A DNA stretch of 64,000 nucleotides, taken from positions 648,424 through 712,423 of the forward strand of contig CBDFNK010000023.1 of the NCBI GenBank assembly GCA_965250205.1, read 5' to 3'. Position numbers and translations under genes: made by a program. The notes under the pieces were generated by a model. The model did no database searches. It had not been told where the DNA came from and saw nothing but the letters and a program-made list of their open reading frames with translations. Every line of letters begins with the position of its first letter. Positions within the stretch are counted from its first letter, which is position 1. Source of the stretch: JAHZKN01 sp965250205 (GTDB taxonomy: Bacteria; Pseudomonadota; Alphaproteobacteria; Rhizobiales; Hyphomicrobiaceae). This document shows, in pieces, positions 7,819 to 16,507 of this stretch.

Positions 7819-9948
7819 ATGGCCAAGGCAAAATCAAAACCTTCGGTGCCGGTGAGTGCGCTTGACAAGAAATCTGCCAGGCGAGAGTTGGCACGACTGG
7901 TGCAAGAAATTGCCTATCATGATGCGCGCTATCACGGCGAAGATGACCCTGAAATTTCAGACGCCGACTACGATGCACTGCGTCAACGCAACGCCGAAAT
8001 CGAGGGATGCTTTCCAGATCTTGTGCGTTCGGACAGTCCGTCAAAACGTGTGGGTTCGGCACCTGCATCAGGGTTTGGTAAAGTGCGCCATGCCGTTGCA
8101 ATGTTATCGTTATCGAACGCTTTTGATGATGACGATGTGGCAGACTTCATTGAACGTGTGCGCAGGTTTCTAGGCCTTGATGACGGTGACTTCATCACGG
8201 TTACAGCGGAGCCCAAGATTGACGGTCTTTCCATTTCACTGCGCTATGAAAACGGTGTGTTCGTTCAGGCTGCAACGCGCGGCGATGGAGCTGAGGGCGA
8301 AGATGTAACCGCTAATGTGCGGGTCATTAAGGCCATTCCGAACACATTGAAGGGGCGTGGACTCCCGAATGTGCTTGAGGTGCGTGGCGAAATTTATATG
8401 GCACCCGACGATTTTTCCGCCCTTAATACGCGCCAGGAAAAATCCGGCAACAAGGTATTTGCCAACCCGCGAAATGCGGCGGCGGGCTCGTTGCGCCAAC
8501 TGAATGCATCCATCACTGCTGCGCGCGCCCTAAAGTTTTTTGCCTATGCCTGGGGTGAAGTTTCAATGACTCCCAAGGCTAGTCAGTATGAGATGTGCCA
8601 AACATTTGCGACCTGGGGGCTGCCAGTTAATGGTGATATGGTGCGCGTCAATTCGGTTGGCGAAATGTTGGCCTACTATTCCGACATTGAAAATCGCCGC
8701 GCCAAGCTTGGTTATGACATCGATGGCGTCGTCTACAAAGTTGATGATCTTGCATTGCAGGACCGGCTTGGCTTTGTCTCCCGCAGCCCGCGCTGGGCCA
8801 TTGCGCATAAGTTTGCCGCTGAGCAAGCTGTAACTCTACTCAATGCCATTGATATTCAGGTCGGCCGCACAGGGGCCTTAACGCCGGTTGCGAAACTTCA
8901 ACCTGTTACTGTTGGCGGAGTTGTGGTCTCCAATGCCTCTCTCCACAACGCCGATGAAATTGCGCGCAAGGACGTCCGCGTAGGTGACACCGTTGTGGTT
9001 CAGCGTGCCGGAGATGTCATCCCGCAGGTGGTGTCCGTCGCAATCGATAAGCGCCCGAAAACCTCAAAGCCCTACAAGTTCCCGACAACCTGTCCGGCCT
9101 GTGGTAGTCGCGCAGTCCAGGATGCTAATGAAGAAAGCGATAAGAAGGATGTGGTGCGCCGCTGTACGGGCGGGTTTATCTGTCCTGCGCAAACCATTGA
9201 ACGTTTGAGACACTTCGTGTCGCGCAATGCGTTTGATATCGATGGACTTGGTGATAAAAACATCGGGGCCTTTTTCGATCTAGGTCTCATTCGCACGCCC
9301 GATGACATTTTTTCTCTTGAGGAAAATGATAAACGCCAAGATCCACGTCTTAAGGATCGCGACGGCTGGGGTGCCCAGTCGGCGGCCAAGCTCTTTGCTG
9401 CAATTGACGCACGACGTACCATAGCGCTCGATCGCTTTATCTATGCGTTGGGCATTCGCCATGTTGGCGAAACCACCGCGCGCATTATGGCGCGCGTCTA
9501 TGGTCGTGCAGATCAGTGGGTTAACGCGATGGTTGCTGCCGGTGAAGGGCCGGATAGTGCCGCCTACCTCGATCTCATCGGTATCGATGGCATAGGCGAG
9601 ACGGCCGCAGATGCTGCCGTTGACTTTTTTATGGATGCGCGAAATTCTGAAATTGTCTCGAGCCTTCTTCGCGCCGTCACCACTGAACCGTTGGAAGAGG
9701 TCGCGGCCGAAAGTCCGATCTCTGGTAAAACGGTTGTGTTCACTGGGGCCTTGGAGAAAATGACCCGCAGCGAAGCTAAGGATCGTGCGGAACGGCTGGG
9801 CGCCAAAGTGTCCGGTTCAGTATCCCAAAAAACGGACTATATTGTTGCAGGCACCGATGCAGGCAGCAAGTTGAAAAAAGCAGACGCGCTTGAGGTTGAA
9901 GTTCTCAGTGAAGACGAATGGTTGGCGCTGATTTCTGCCAGCTCATGA
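7819..9948 (+). CDS. ligA: NAD-dependent DNA ligase LigA
   Basis: Seals nicks during replication and repair using NAD+. All domains are visible: Ia domain (YHDARYHGEDDPEISDADYD), adenylation domain with nucleotidyl lysine in KIDGLSISLRY, OB fold, a four-cysteine zinc finger (CPAC...RRC...FIC near residues 405-435), helix-hairpin-helix repeats (LYALGIRHVGETTA-like and IDGIGETAA), and a C-terminal BRCT domain (GKTVVFTGALEKMTRSEAK). About 709 residues, normal length. The ATG at 7819 is preferred; an in-frame TTG lies at 7810, and AGGAG at 7801-7805 is closer to the TTG, so the start is uncertain by three codons. Confidence 0.96.
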   Translation: MAKAKSKPSVPVSALDKKSARRELARLVQEIAYHDARYHGEDDPEISDADYDALRQRNAEIEGCFPDLVRSDSPSKRVGSAPASGFGKVRHAVAMLSLSNAFDDDDVADFIERVRRFLGLDDGDFITVTAEPKIDGLSISLRYENGVFVQAATRGDGAEGEDVTANVRVIKAIPNTLKGRGLPNVLEVRGEIYMAPDDFSALNTRQEKSGNKVFANPRNAAAGSLRQLNASITAARALKFFAYAWGEVSMTPKASQYEMCQTFATWGLPVNGDMVRVNSVGEMLAYYSDIENRRAKLGYDIDGVVYKVDDLALQDRLGFVSRSPRWAIAHKFAAEQAVTLLNAIDIQVGRTGALTPVAKLQPVTVGGVVVSNASLHNADEIARKDVRVGDTVVVQRAGDVIPQVVSVAIDKRPKTSKPYKFPTTCPACGSRAVQDANEESDKKDVVRRCTGGFICPAQTIERLRHFVSRNAFDIDGLGDKNIGAFFDLGLIRTPDDIFSLEENDKRQDPRLKDRDGWGAQSAAKLFAAIDARRTIALDRFIYALGIRHVGETTARIMARVYGRADQWVNAMVAAGEGPDSAAYLDLIGIDGIGETAADAAVDFFMDARNSEIVSSLLRAVTTEPLEEVAAESPISGKTVVFTGALEKMTRSEAKDRAERLGAKVSGSVSQKTDYIVAGTDAGSKLKKADALEVEVLSEDEWLALISASS

Positions 9949-9985
9949 AAATGGCGAGCGCACACGACATAAGAAGGAATGAAAA

Positions 9986-10375
9986 ATGCCACTCTTGCGT
10001 ATTGATTTAATCGAAGGCCGTACAGACGACGAGCTAAAAACGTTGCTGGATGCGCTTCACAAAGCCATGGTTGAAGCGTTCAAGGTTCCCGTACGTGATC
10101 GTTATCAGATTGTGCACGAGCACAAGCCGAGCCGCATGATCATTGAAGATACCGGACTTGATATTCCACGCACCGACAAGGTGGTTTTTCTGCAGGTGAC
10201 GTCGCGACCGCGGGGCGTTGAGAAAAAGAAAGAATTTTATCGGCTTATATGCGAAGAGCTGGAAAAATCCTGCGGGATCAAAAGTTCCGACGTGGTGTTC
10301 TCAATGGTGGAGAATAGCGATGAGGACTGGTCGTTCGGCCTTGGACGTGCGCAATTTTTGACAGGCGAATTGTAG
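9986..10375 (+). CDS. Tautomerase-superfamily protein
   Basis: The 129-residue protein begins MPLLRIDLIEGRTDDEL: after Met removal it exposes the catalytic Pro-1 of the 4-oxalocrotonate tautomerase / malonate semialdehyde decarboxylase superfamily. Length and single-chain duplicated beta-alpha-beta fold (second half near DKVVFLQVTSRPRGVEKKKEF) fit the malonate-semialdehyde-decarboxylase-like branch (Tautomerase_2). The substrate is not evident. AAGGAATGAAAA precedes the ATG. It follows ligA by 37 nt and its TAG lies inside a small palindrome shared with the convergent pepP. Confidence 0.85.
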   Translation: MPLLRIDLIEGRTDDELKTLLDALHKAMVEAFKVPVRDRYQIVHEHKPSRMIIEDTGLDIPRTDKVVFLQVTSRPRGVEKKKEFYRLICEELEKSCGIKSSDVVFSMVENSDEDWSFGLGRAQFLTGEL

Positions 10376-10391
10376 CCCATTCGACTACAAT
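10369..10391. terminator. Small palindrome spanning both stop codons of convergent genes
   Basis: ATTGTAG (10369-10375) and CTACAAT (10385-10391) form a perfect 7-bp stem with a 9-nt loop. The TAG stop of the tautomerase gene is in one arm and the TAG stop of aminopeptidase P (other strand) is in the other. It may act as a weak bidirectional terminator or only protect 3' ends; there is no long T tract. Confidence 0.4.
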
Positions 10392-12202
10392 GGTTCGGTT
10401 GCACGTTTTAGCCAGCGCCGTGCCTCTTGAGGTAGGGTGCTGGCTAAGCGCTTGCGCACGTCACTATGGTAGGTATTGATCCAATGGATTTCCTCAGCCG
10501 TGAGAAGGTCTTTGTCGATTAAAGATCGGTCATAGGGTGCGAGTGTAAGGGTTTCGAACGACAACATTTCGCGTGTCCCACTTGTTACCTGTTCTGGCGG
10601 GCGCACCAAAACCAAATTTTCGATGCGTATGCCATAGGCACCTAGTTTGTAATAGCCGGGCTCGTTGGACAAGATCATGCCAGGTTCCAGCGCCACCATG
10701 CCAGCGCGTGAAATCGACTGCGGGCCTTCATGCACTGATAAATAACTGCCCACTCCGTGACCTGTGCCATGGTCATAGTCGAGGCCATGTTGCCATAAGG
10801 CGTGACGCGCGAATGGGTCGAGGTCAACGCCACGTGTACCGATTGGAAAGTGCGCTGCCGAGATTGCGACATGCCCTTTGAGTACTAACGTGTAGTGCCG
10901 ACGCATCGCCATTGTCGGTGTGCCAATGGCCATAGTGCGGGTGATGTCAGTCGTGCCATCGAGATATTGCGCGCCTGAATCGACAAGCAACAACTCGCCC
11001 CGCTTCAGTTTGCGGTTGGACTTTGGGCTGACACGGTAGTGCACAATGGCGCCATTGGGTCCACTGCCCGAAATTGTGTCGAATGAAATTTCCTGCAACG
11101 CGTCCGTAGCAGCGCGAAACTGCTCCAGTTTCTCGACAATGGTAATCTCGTCGAGAAAAGACCAGTTCTCTGTTTTGCTGGCCAGCCATGCGAGAAATTG
11201 AACAACTGCCGTGCCATCGCGTTCATGGGCCCGGCGGCTGCCATCAATTTCTGCCTGGTTCTTGATCGCCTTTAAGGCAAGGCAGGAGTCGCGGCCGACG
11301 CGATACGCTTTGTCAGAGCCTAACGTGCGGTGGAACCAAAAGGCGGCTGTTGCGGGATCTATACGGGCAATCTTGCCATCAGACCTCAACCGACGCAGGC
11401 GCTCTTGCAACGCATCCGGAGGGCAGAGCTTCAACGTGGCTTTGAGCGTGCGCTTAACATCTGCGGGGATCTTTTCCGGTGCTATGAAGAGCTCGGGTTT
11501 GCCACTCCTAGGGACAATCGCAAAGGCAAGGGCCACAGGTGTATGCGGGATGTCCTTGCCGCGCACGTTAAACAGCCATCCAATAGAATCGGGTTGCGTG
11601 AGAACGGCATAGTCTTGGCCGCTTTCTTTGAGTTTTTTCTGTACATTTGAAATTTTATGCGCGGCGGCAACGCCTGCAAATTTGAGAGGGTGCAATGTGA
11701 TTGGTGTTTGTTCAATCTTTGGCCTCGCAGAACCCCAGACTTTATCGACGAGGTTGCGCGTTATTGGTTTGAGCTTGATATCCGCTTTGCTGAGTTCGCT
11801 CTTAAGTCGATTGGCTTGTGAGATGGTCACAAGCCAAGGATCAAATCCAAGGGTGTCGCCTTTCTTTAAAGTTTTAATGAGCCAAGGTGCAATGTGAGTC
11901 CTGGCCAATCCGGGATAGGTGAATAGATCTGTATCTGTTTCAAGCTCAACTTGTAGCGTGTAACGGCCATCAACAAATATGGCCGCTTTGCTAGATGTGA
12001 TGATCGCGGCACCTGCACTGCCTGAAAATCCAGTGAGCCATTTTAGACGTTCGGTGTGAGGGGCAACATATTCGCCCTGATGCTCATCGGCGCGGGGGAC
12101 GAGATATGCCTCCACCTTGGCCTTTTTCATTGCTGTCCTGAGAGCAACAAGCCTGGCACCAGATGCCGCCGGATCGGACGGGGGATCAAATGTCTGAAAC
12201 AT
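10385..12202 (-). CDS. pepP: Xaa-Pro aminopeptidase P (M24B family)
   Basis: Dinuclear metal peptidase that removes the N-terminal residue from peptides with proline at position 2. The 605-residue form has two creatinase-type N-terminal domains followed by a pita-bread catalytic domain. Metal ligands are visible: Asp in LLVDSGAQY and in GTTDITRTM, His in GTGHGVGSYL, Glu in LSNEPGYY and in IRIENLVLV. The large three-domain architecture is that of eukaryotic-like/alphaproteobacterial aminopeptidase P. It begins 35 nt after prmA and is probably cotranscribed. Confidence 0.93.
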   Translation of the reverse strand: MFQTFDPPSDPAASGARLVALRTAMKKAKVEAYLVPRADEHQGEYVAPHTERLKWLTGFSGSAGAAIITSSKAAIFVDGRYTLQVELETDTDLFTYPGLARTHIAPWLIKTLKKGDTLGFDPWLVTISQANRLKSELSKADIKLKPITRNLVDKVWGSARPKIEQTPITLHPLKFAGVAAAHKISNVQKKLKESGQDYAVLTQPDSIGWLFNVRGKDIPHTPVALAFAIVPRSGKPELFIAPEKIPADVKRTLKATLKLCPPDALQERLRRLRSDGKIARIDPATAAFWFHRTLGSDKAYRVGRDSCLALKAIKNQAEIDGSRRAHERDGTAVVQFLAWLASKTENWSFLDEITIVEKLEQFRAATDALQEISFDTISGSGPNGAIVHYRVSPKSNRKLKRGELLLVDSGAQYLDGTTDITRTMAIGTPTMAMRRHYTLVLKGHVAISAAHFPIGTRGVDLDPFARHALWQHGLDYDHGTGHGVGSYLSVHEGPQSISRAGMVALEPGMILSNEPGYYKLGAYGIRIENLVLVRPPEQVTSGTREMLSFETLTLAPYDRSLIDKDLLTAEEIHWINTYHSDVRKRLASTLPQEARRWLKRATEPL

Positions 12203-12237
12203 GACGCGTTAGGACCTGCCGGTTTGGAGGAGTGGGT

Positions 12238-13138
12238 TTATGTGGCGCGTAGGAGGGTCAGCGTCGACCAGCCGTGCAGTTGCATCTTAGAGCACACCTG
12301 AAAGCCATGGGCGAGATATCGCGCTTGCACGTCACCGGCTTGTGAATTGAGAATGCCTGAGAGAATGAGCTGGCCACCGATTTTAGTTGCCTTGGCAATG
12401 TCAGGGGCCAGCATCAGCAAGGGTGCCGCCAGAATGTTGGCTATGACCAGGTCAAAGGGCTGGCGTGTGCGCAACTCCGGGTGCTTGAGGCCCTGGGCGG
12501 TAACTGTAGAAATGCGTTGGTGCACTCTGTTCCGGCGCACATTGTCAGCCGCGACAATCACAGACTGGGAATCAAGGTCACTGGCAACAATGCGGGCGTG
12601 GGGCTTCACGCGAGCTAATGCGATTGAGAGGACTGCTGAACCGCATCCCAAATCCAATGCATTGTCGACCGAGCTTGTCTGCGCGATGCGGTCAATAGCG
12701 AGAAGGCAGCCAAAGGTGGTGGCATGATGGGCGGTGCCAAAGGCCTCACCTGCGTCGATCAAAATCGAGTTCGGTCGCGTGCGCCACCCGGTGGCGATCA
12801 TGACTACCGTAGATGGTGAATCGGCCCGCATAAACGGGTGGTAAGGCAGCTTGTGAAAGGGCCACCCAATTCTTGTCCGGAATAGCTTCGGGTGCGAGCT
12901 GGTTGGCGGGTACATTGAGGCACGTCGCCATCTTGTGCACCAACTGGTCGGTGTCGCAGTTTGTTTCAAAGTAGGCTTCAATCCGCCAGATCTTGGGCGC
13001 GCCCGATCCATCACCTTCACGCACTTCAAAAAGTGTGAGGGCGTTGGGGGTTGGCAGAAGCAGTTCCTGGAGCAGGCCAGCCGCGCGGTGTGCTGCATCG
13101 CGTTCCGCGCACTCATAGACAATTTTTTGCTGTGACAT
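12238..13138 (-). pseudogene. prmA: Ribosomal protein L11 methyltransferase PrmA, split by a frameshift
   Basis: The N-terminal part runs from the ATG at 13138 (MSQQKIVYECAERDA) through NWVALSQAALPPVYAGRF and GSHDRHRVAH, then goes out of frame. The methyltransferase part resumes one base ahead as RPNSILIDAGEAFGTAHHATT, with SAM motif I LDLGCGSAVLSIALA and the NILAAPL motif, and ends at 12238. Full-length PrmA has the same continuous order, so one surplus base within about 12775-12790 splits the gene. All motifs are otherwise intact, which argues for a sequencing indel or a very recent mutation. PrmA trimethylates ribosomal protein L11. It lies between the DUF3754 gene and pepP on the same strand. 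Confidence 0.88.
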
Positions 13139-13217
13139 CTGCGTCCGATTTTAGTGGCAGGTGGCAGGTTGTCGAGCGCCGGGCAAGTGACGCTGCCCAT
13201 TTTCCCACCTGGCGCGT

Positions 13218-14657
13218 CTAAGACGTGCGGCCCTCAAATTCAACACCTTCCTCGTCATCGATATCGGCCAGATTGTCAAGGAACACGTCCCACTTGGAAT
13301 CGAGATGTTCGCTGGCTTCAAAAGGCGCAAGCGTTTGTAATGTGCCGTCGTCACGTTCCCGTCACAATGCCATCTTCAATCAGCCGGCCCAGTGCATCTT
13401 CAAGATCAAAATCAACCGTCACATCAAATGTTTCGTGTAGATAATGTTCAATCGCAGCGTCAATTGCATCTAGATCTTTGCGTGTAGCTGTCTCTTTTGC
13501 GAGTACGGAATAGAGCAGCATTTCCTCTTTGACATCTTCTTCAGCTGCCCGTTCAGCCAGCTTCACCATGGCGCTGCGGTTATCGGCCATTGAGGTGAAA
13601 ATAGAGATTTTGCGCCATCACCACCATGTAGCGCTGCTTTTGATTGGAGAAGCTCATGAATTGGGCGAAAGGCAACGGCGCCAAGACCAGCTACCGCACC
13701 AGCGGCTGCAACAGGATTTGATGCAACAAGTGCGAGTTTGCCTGCAGCACCAACGGCGCCGACGCCTAAGCCGCCGCTGGTGGTGACGCCAAGTTTGACT
13801 TTATCAAGCATACGAAAGCGCACCTGCGTATTTGGGAAGCACATTTCGATGTCATTGCGCGGGATGTTTTTAAACAGCTTCATGTAGATGCAGTCTTCGC
13901 TGACTGATTTTGGCAGCACCGACCGTAGTTTCTTTAGGGTCTTTTCAGCCTCGCGACGGTTGAGTTTTTCCTTGATCATGATTTCGCGCACGCGCAATTC
14001 GAACGGTTTCAGTTTGAACAGCACAAACAGGCGTTGAAAAATCGGCACGTCAAATTCTTCGCGGCGTAAAAATTTGCGCCAACTGCGCCGTGTGTCGAGT
14101 CGTGTCGTGGCACCACGATAAAACAGTAGACACTCATCAAATGCACCAAGGTCAACGTGCAAATCCAGCCCGTAGTGACTGTCTTTGGTGAGGATGACGC
14201 TGAGATCTCCTGGGTCAACTTCAGTGTAGTTTGCCTGCGCTAGGATGGAGCGCATTTCACTCATCACGTGGGCCTGCATCCGAACCAGATCAGCTTCAGA
14301 ATGCTTGCGTGTAATCAACAGATCTGTGTCTGGGCTAAACGGCTCATAGGAAGGTTGCAGCTCGAGCATGCGGGCTGTGTATTTCTGACGTCGCCAGTAT
14401 TCAAGATAGCGGAAGAAACGATGGGCTTTGCGGGCCTCACCGTCGGGCCAGGCATCGCGAACCGCCAAACGGTGGACCAATGCAGATATGGTGACGGGTA
14501 TAAATGTTTCCCGTTCAGGCTCAGCGGCCTCGTTAACAACGGGTTTGCTGACACCCTTTTTAACTGACGCATCCGGTTTAGGTTCTTCAACACCAGAAGA
14601 TTTTGCCGACGACATCATAGCCGTCATGTCACGCGTGATTACCTCACTTGAGGCCAT
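13218..14657 (-). pseudogene. DUF3754/TMEM143-like membrane-associated protein, three frameshifts
   Basis: The first frame (start ATG 14657, preceded by AAGGAG) encodes the N-terminal and middle parts, including FQRLFVLFKLKPFELRVRE and a Gly/Ala-rich hydrophobic segment (GLGVGAVGAAGKLALVASN). It shifts at about 13646 (CTCCAAT, one C too many) to NQKQRYMVVMAQNLYFH, again at about 13594 (CACCTCA) to SMADNRSAMVKLAERAAEE, and again at about 13356 (GGAACG) to DDGTLQTLAPFEASEHLDS, ending at 13218. Each junction restores the pattern expected of the family by removing one base. The family is of unknown function, with a mitochondrial relative (TMEM143). Confidence 0.75.
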
Positions 14658-14989
14658 TGCCATCCACTCCTTACAACGACAGGCAGCGGGTGCTGCCCCA
14701 GGTCTCAAGCCCCGCATTTTTCTACGTCCTTGGCTTATCCATTGTCGACCCTAGCGGGTATGAAAAGCCAGAATTTGACGGGGGTTGGACTAATTATATC
14801 AGCGTTTCGCCGGTATGGTTGGTTAATCCACTGAATTTCAAGGAAAAAGCAGTTGCGTTGCCGGTGATCCATGACGCCAGTGCCAGCATTGTGGCGGCGC
14901 ACACACGGTGCTGGACCAAAAATAGAACTGGATAAAACTCTCATTGCCCCAGTGGCGCCGTGCTTGAATTAAAGCTAGTTTGCGGGCGA
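14658..14989. other. Intergenic stretch upstream of the DUF3754 gene
   Basis: No gene is supported. It holds the promoter side of the leftward DUF3754-prmA-pepP group and, at its right end, runs into the first copy of the interspersed repeat. I see no strong hairpin in it. Confidence 0.4.
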
Positions 14990-15122
14990 CTAGAGCGTCG
15001 AGCCTTTTCTTGTGCACACTGAAGCTGATTGCTCAACGCTCTATCTCGTGGCTCTATCTCGTGGCTGGCGATCAACTTATGTGCTCAAAGTCGCGAGTCC
15101 AACTTTTCGCAGGTTGATCTAG
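14990..15122 (+). repeat. Interspersed three-hairpin repeat, copy 1
   Basis: It begins CTAGAGCGTCG and ends GTTGATCTAG. Three inverted-repeat modules are seen: AGAGCGT...ACGCTCT, a short central CTCTAT module, and GATCAAC...GTTGATC with inner AAAGT/ACTTT. In this copy the central module is a 13-bp tandem duplication (CTCTATCTCGTGG twice, about 15050-15075). It sits between the divergent DUF3754 and J-domain genes, ending 26 nt before the latter's start. Near-matching copies lie at 16378, 25899 and 63672. Confidence 0.85.
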
Positions 15123-15148
15123 GAAACTGGTTCGCATCTTAGGGGGTA

Positions 15149-16189
15149 ATGGTGCGCACGTTGAGCGTCACAAAAAGATTGCTGGCCACGATGGCTCTTT
15201 TTGGCTTTGTACTCGGGCCGATCACGACCGCTGAGGCTGAGACTTCGGTTGCGCCTAAACGCACCATCATTGAAAGCCTTGATGACGAGTCGTTACCCGG
15301 TGCAGCTGCCCGATCTCAACCCCCGTCAGCCGTCGCGCAAACCTATGACTTCTCTGTTTCGCGCGAGTTGTTGCCTCCTGTGTCAGGTGAAGGCGAGACA
15401 AAGGCGACAGCGGGTTGGGTGACGGTTATTGAAGCGCGAGATCTCAAAACCGGTTCGCTGCCGCCTGATCACACGCCGATGCGTTTATGGCTTGTTGGTC
15501 TTTTGATTGCGGTTGGAAGCGCCATTTTGTTTCGTCGTCCGCTGCAAGCAAGCATGGCACATGCCTTTTCAGGATTGGCGCTACCATCGGCTATCAGCCG
15601 TCTAGCGTTTGTAAAATTGATGGAGCGTACTACCGGTCTTGGTGTTGGTTTTTCAAAATACTTCAAGCGAGAGCATGAGTCCGAACCGCAGTGGGACGCA
15701 GAGACGGAAAATGCCAGTTATCAAATAACGACACTGCTTACGCAGATTGAGGCCGTTGTGTCCCGGTTGAAAGATGGTTCGCCCCTGCGTGATGTTCTCA
15801 ATCAGGAGTTGCGTCTCATTCACTACCGGATTGAAGCCGCCACCGAAGCAGCCCGGCTCGGTCATGAGTCGAGTGACAAATCAGCGGCGCGGTTGCGTGG
15901 CTTGGTGCGGGAATTGGAACGGGTGCGACGCATCGCGGATAGCGCGGCGGCTAGCGTGATTGATCCAAGAGATCGACTCGCACATCCGCAATCACCAAGC
16001 GAAGCCTATGCGATGTTGGGTGTGAACCCGGACGCTGCACCACACGTGCTTAAAAAGCTCGTCGATGCGCTGCGTGTCACATGGCATCCTGACCACGCTC
16101 GCAACGAGAGTGATCGGCTGTTGCGAGAGGAACGCATCAAACAAATCAACGGCGCATGGGATTTGATTAATCCTGATGTTCGGGTTTAG
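15149..16189 (+). CDS. Membrane protein with a C-terminal J domain
   Basis: A putative signal segment (MALFGFVLGPITTAEA) or N-terminal anchor is followed by a low-complexity region, a clear membrane span near residues 110-128 (LWLVGLLIAVGSAILF), a helical/coiled-coil middle (QITTLLTQIEAVVSRLK to LRGLVRELERVRRIA) and a J domain at about 285-345 with the HPD motif in WHPDHAR. J domains stimulate DnaK-type Hsp70; here it would lie on the cytoplasmic side if the topology is as drawn. The start follows a weak GGGGG. The gene is bracketed by direct repeats and its TAG stop is part of a repeat. No closer function can be given. Confidence 0.8.
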   Translation: MVRTLSVTKRLLATMALFGFVLGPITTAEAETSVAPKRTIIESLDDESLPGAAARSQPPSAVAQTYDFSVSRELLPPVSGEGETKATAGWVTVIEARDLKTGSLPPDHTPMRLWLVGLLIAVGSAILFRRPLQASMAHAFSGLALPSAISRLAFVKLMERTTGLGVGFSKYFKREHESEPQWDAETENASYQITTLLTQIEAVVSRLKDGSPLRDVLNQELRLIHYRIEAATEAARLGHESSDKSAARLRGLVRELERVRRIADSAAASVIDPRDRLAHPQSPSEAYAMLGVNPDAAPHVLKKLVDALRVTWHPDHARNESDRLLREERIKQINGAWDLINPDVRV

Positions 16190-16280
16190 AGCATGTTCGA
16201 GCACAAAAGTGCACGCCGTTTTGTGGTTCAAACATGCGGAAAATCAAGAACTTAGAGCAGTTTCAGAAATTGTGAACGCG
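16187..16280 (+). repeat. Short palindromic repeat of the AGAGCATGTTC type
   Basis: TAGAGCATGTT...AACATGC forms a hairpin around AAAAGTGCACGCCGTTTTG; a second module containing TTAGAGCAGTTTCAGAA follows. The same type occurs at 40903. Similar mosaics (AGAGCATG...AAAAGTG...GCGGTTTT...CATGCTC) are widespread between genes of Hyphomicrobiales. The first TAG is the stop codon of the J-domain gene. Confidence 0.7.
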
Positions 16281-16294
16281 GTCTGGGCCTAGCC

Positions 16295-16349
16295 GCCGCC
16301 TCCCTTTGTCGCGAAGGTATTGTCGCTGGCGAGAGAGGCGGCTTTTTTT
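16295..16349 (+). terminator. Rho-independent terminator
   Basis: GCCGCCTC (16295-16302) pairs with GAGGCGGC (16335-16342), followed directly by seven T (16343-16349). The loop is long (32 nt) with room for an inner stem. It terminates rightward transcription from the J-domain gene. Confidence 0.75.
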
Positions 16350-16377
16350 GTTGGCTGTGTTCGGCTTCCACAAGACT

Positions 16378-16507
16378 TAGAGCGTCGCGCCTTTTCTCGT
16401 ACCAGCGACGCTATTTGCGCAACGCTCTATCTCATGGCTCTATCGCCATGACTGGCGATCAACTTATCTGCTGAAAGTCGAACCCAACGTTTTGCAGGTT
16501 GACCTAG
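16378..16507 (+). repeat. Interspersed three-hairpin repeat, copy 2
   Basis: It reads TTAGAGCGTCGCGCC... and ends GTTGACCTAG, with the central ATGGC-TCTATC-GCCAT hairpin well preserved. The terminal CTAG contains the stop codon (TAG on the minus strand) of the convergent bactofilin gene. Together with copy 1 it brackets the J-domain gene in direct orientation. Confidence 0.85.
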
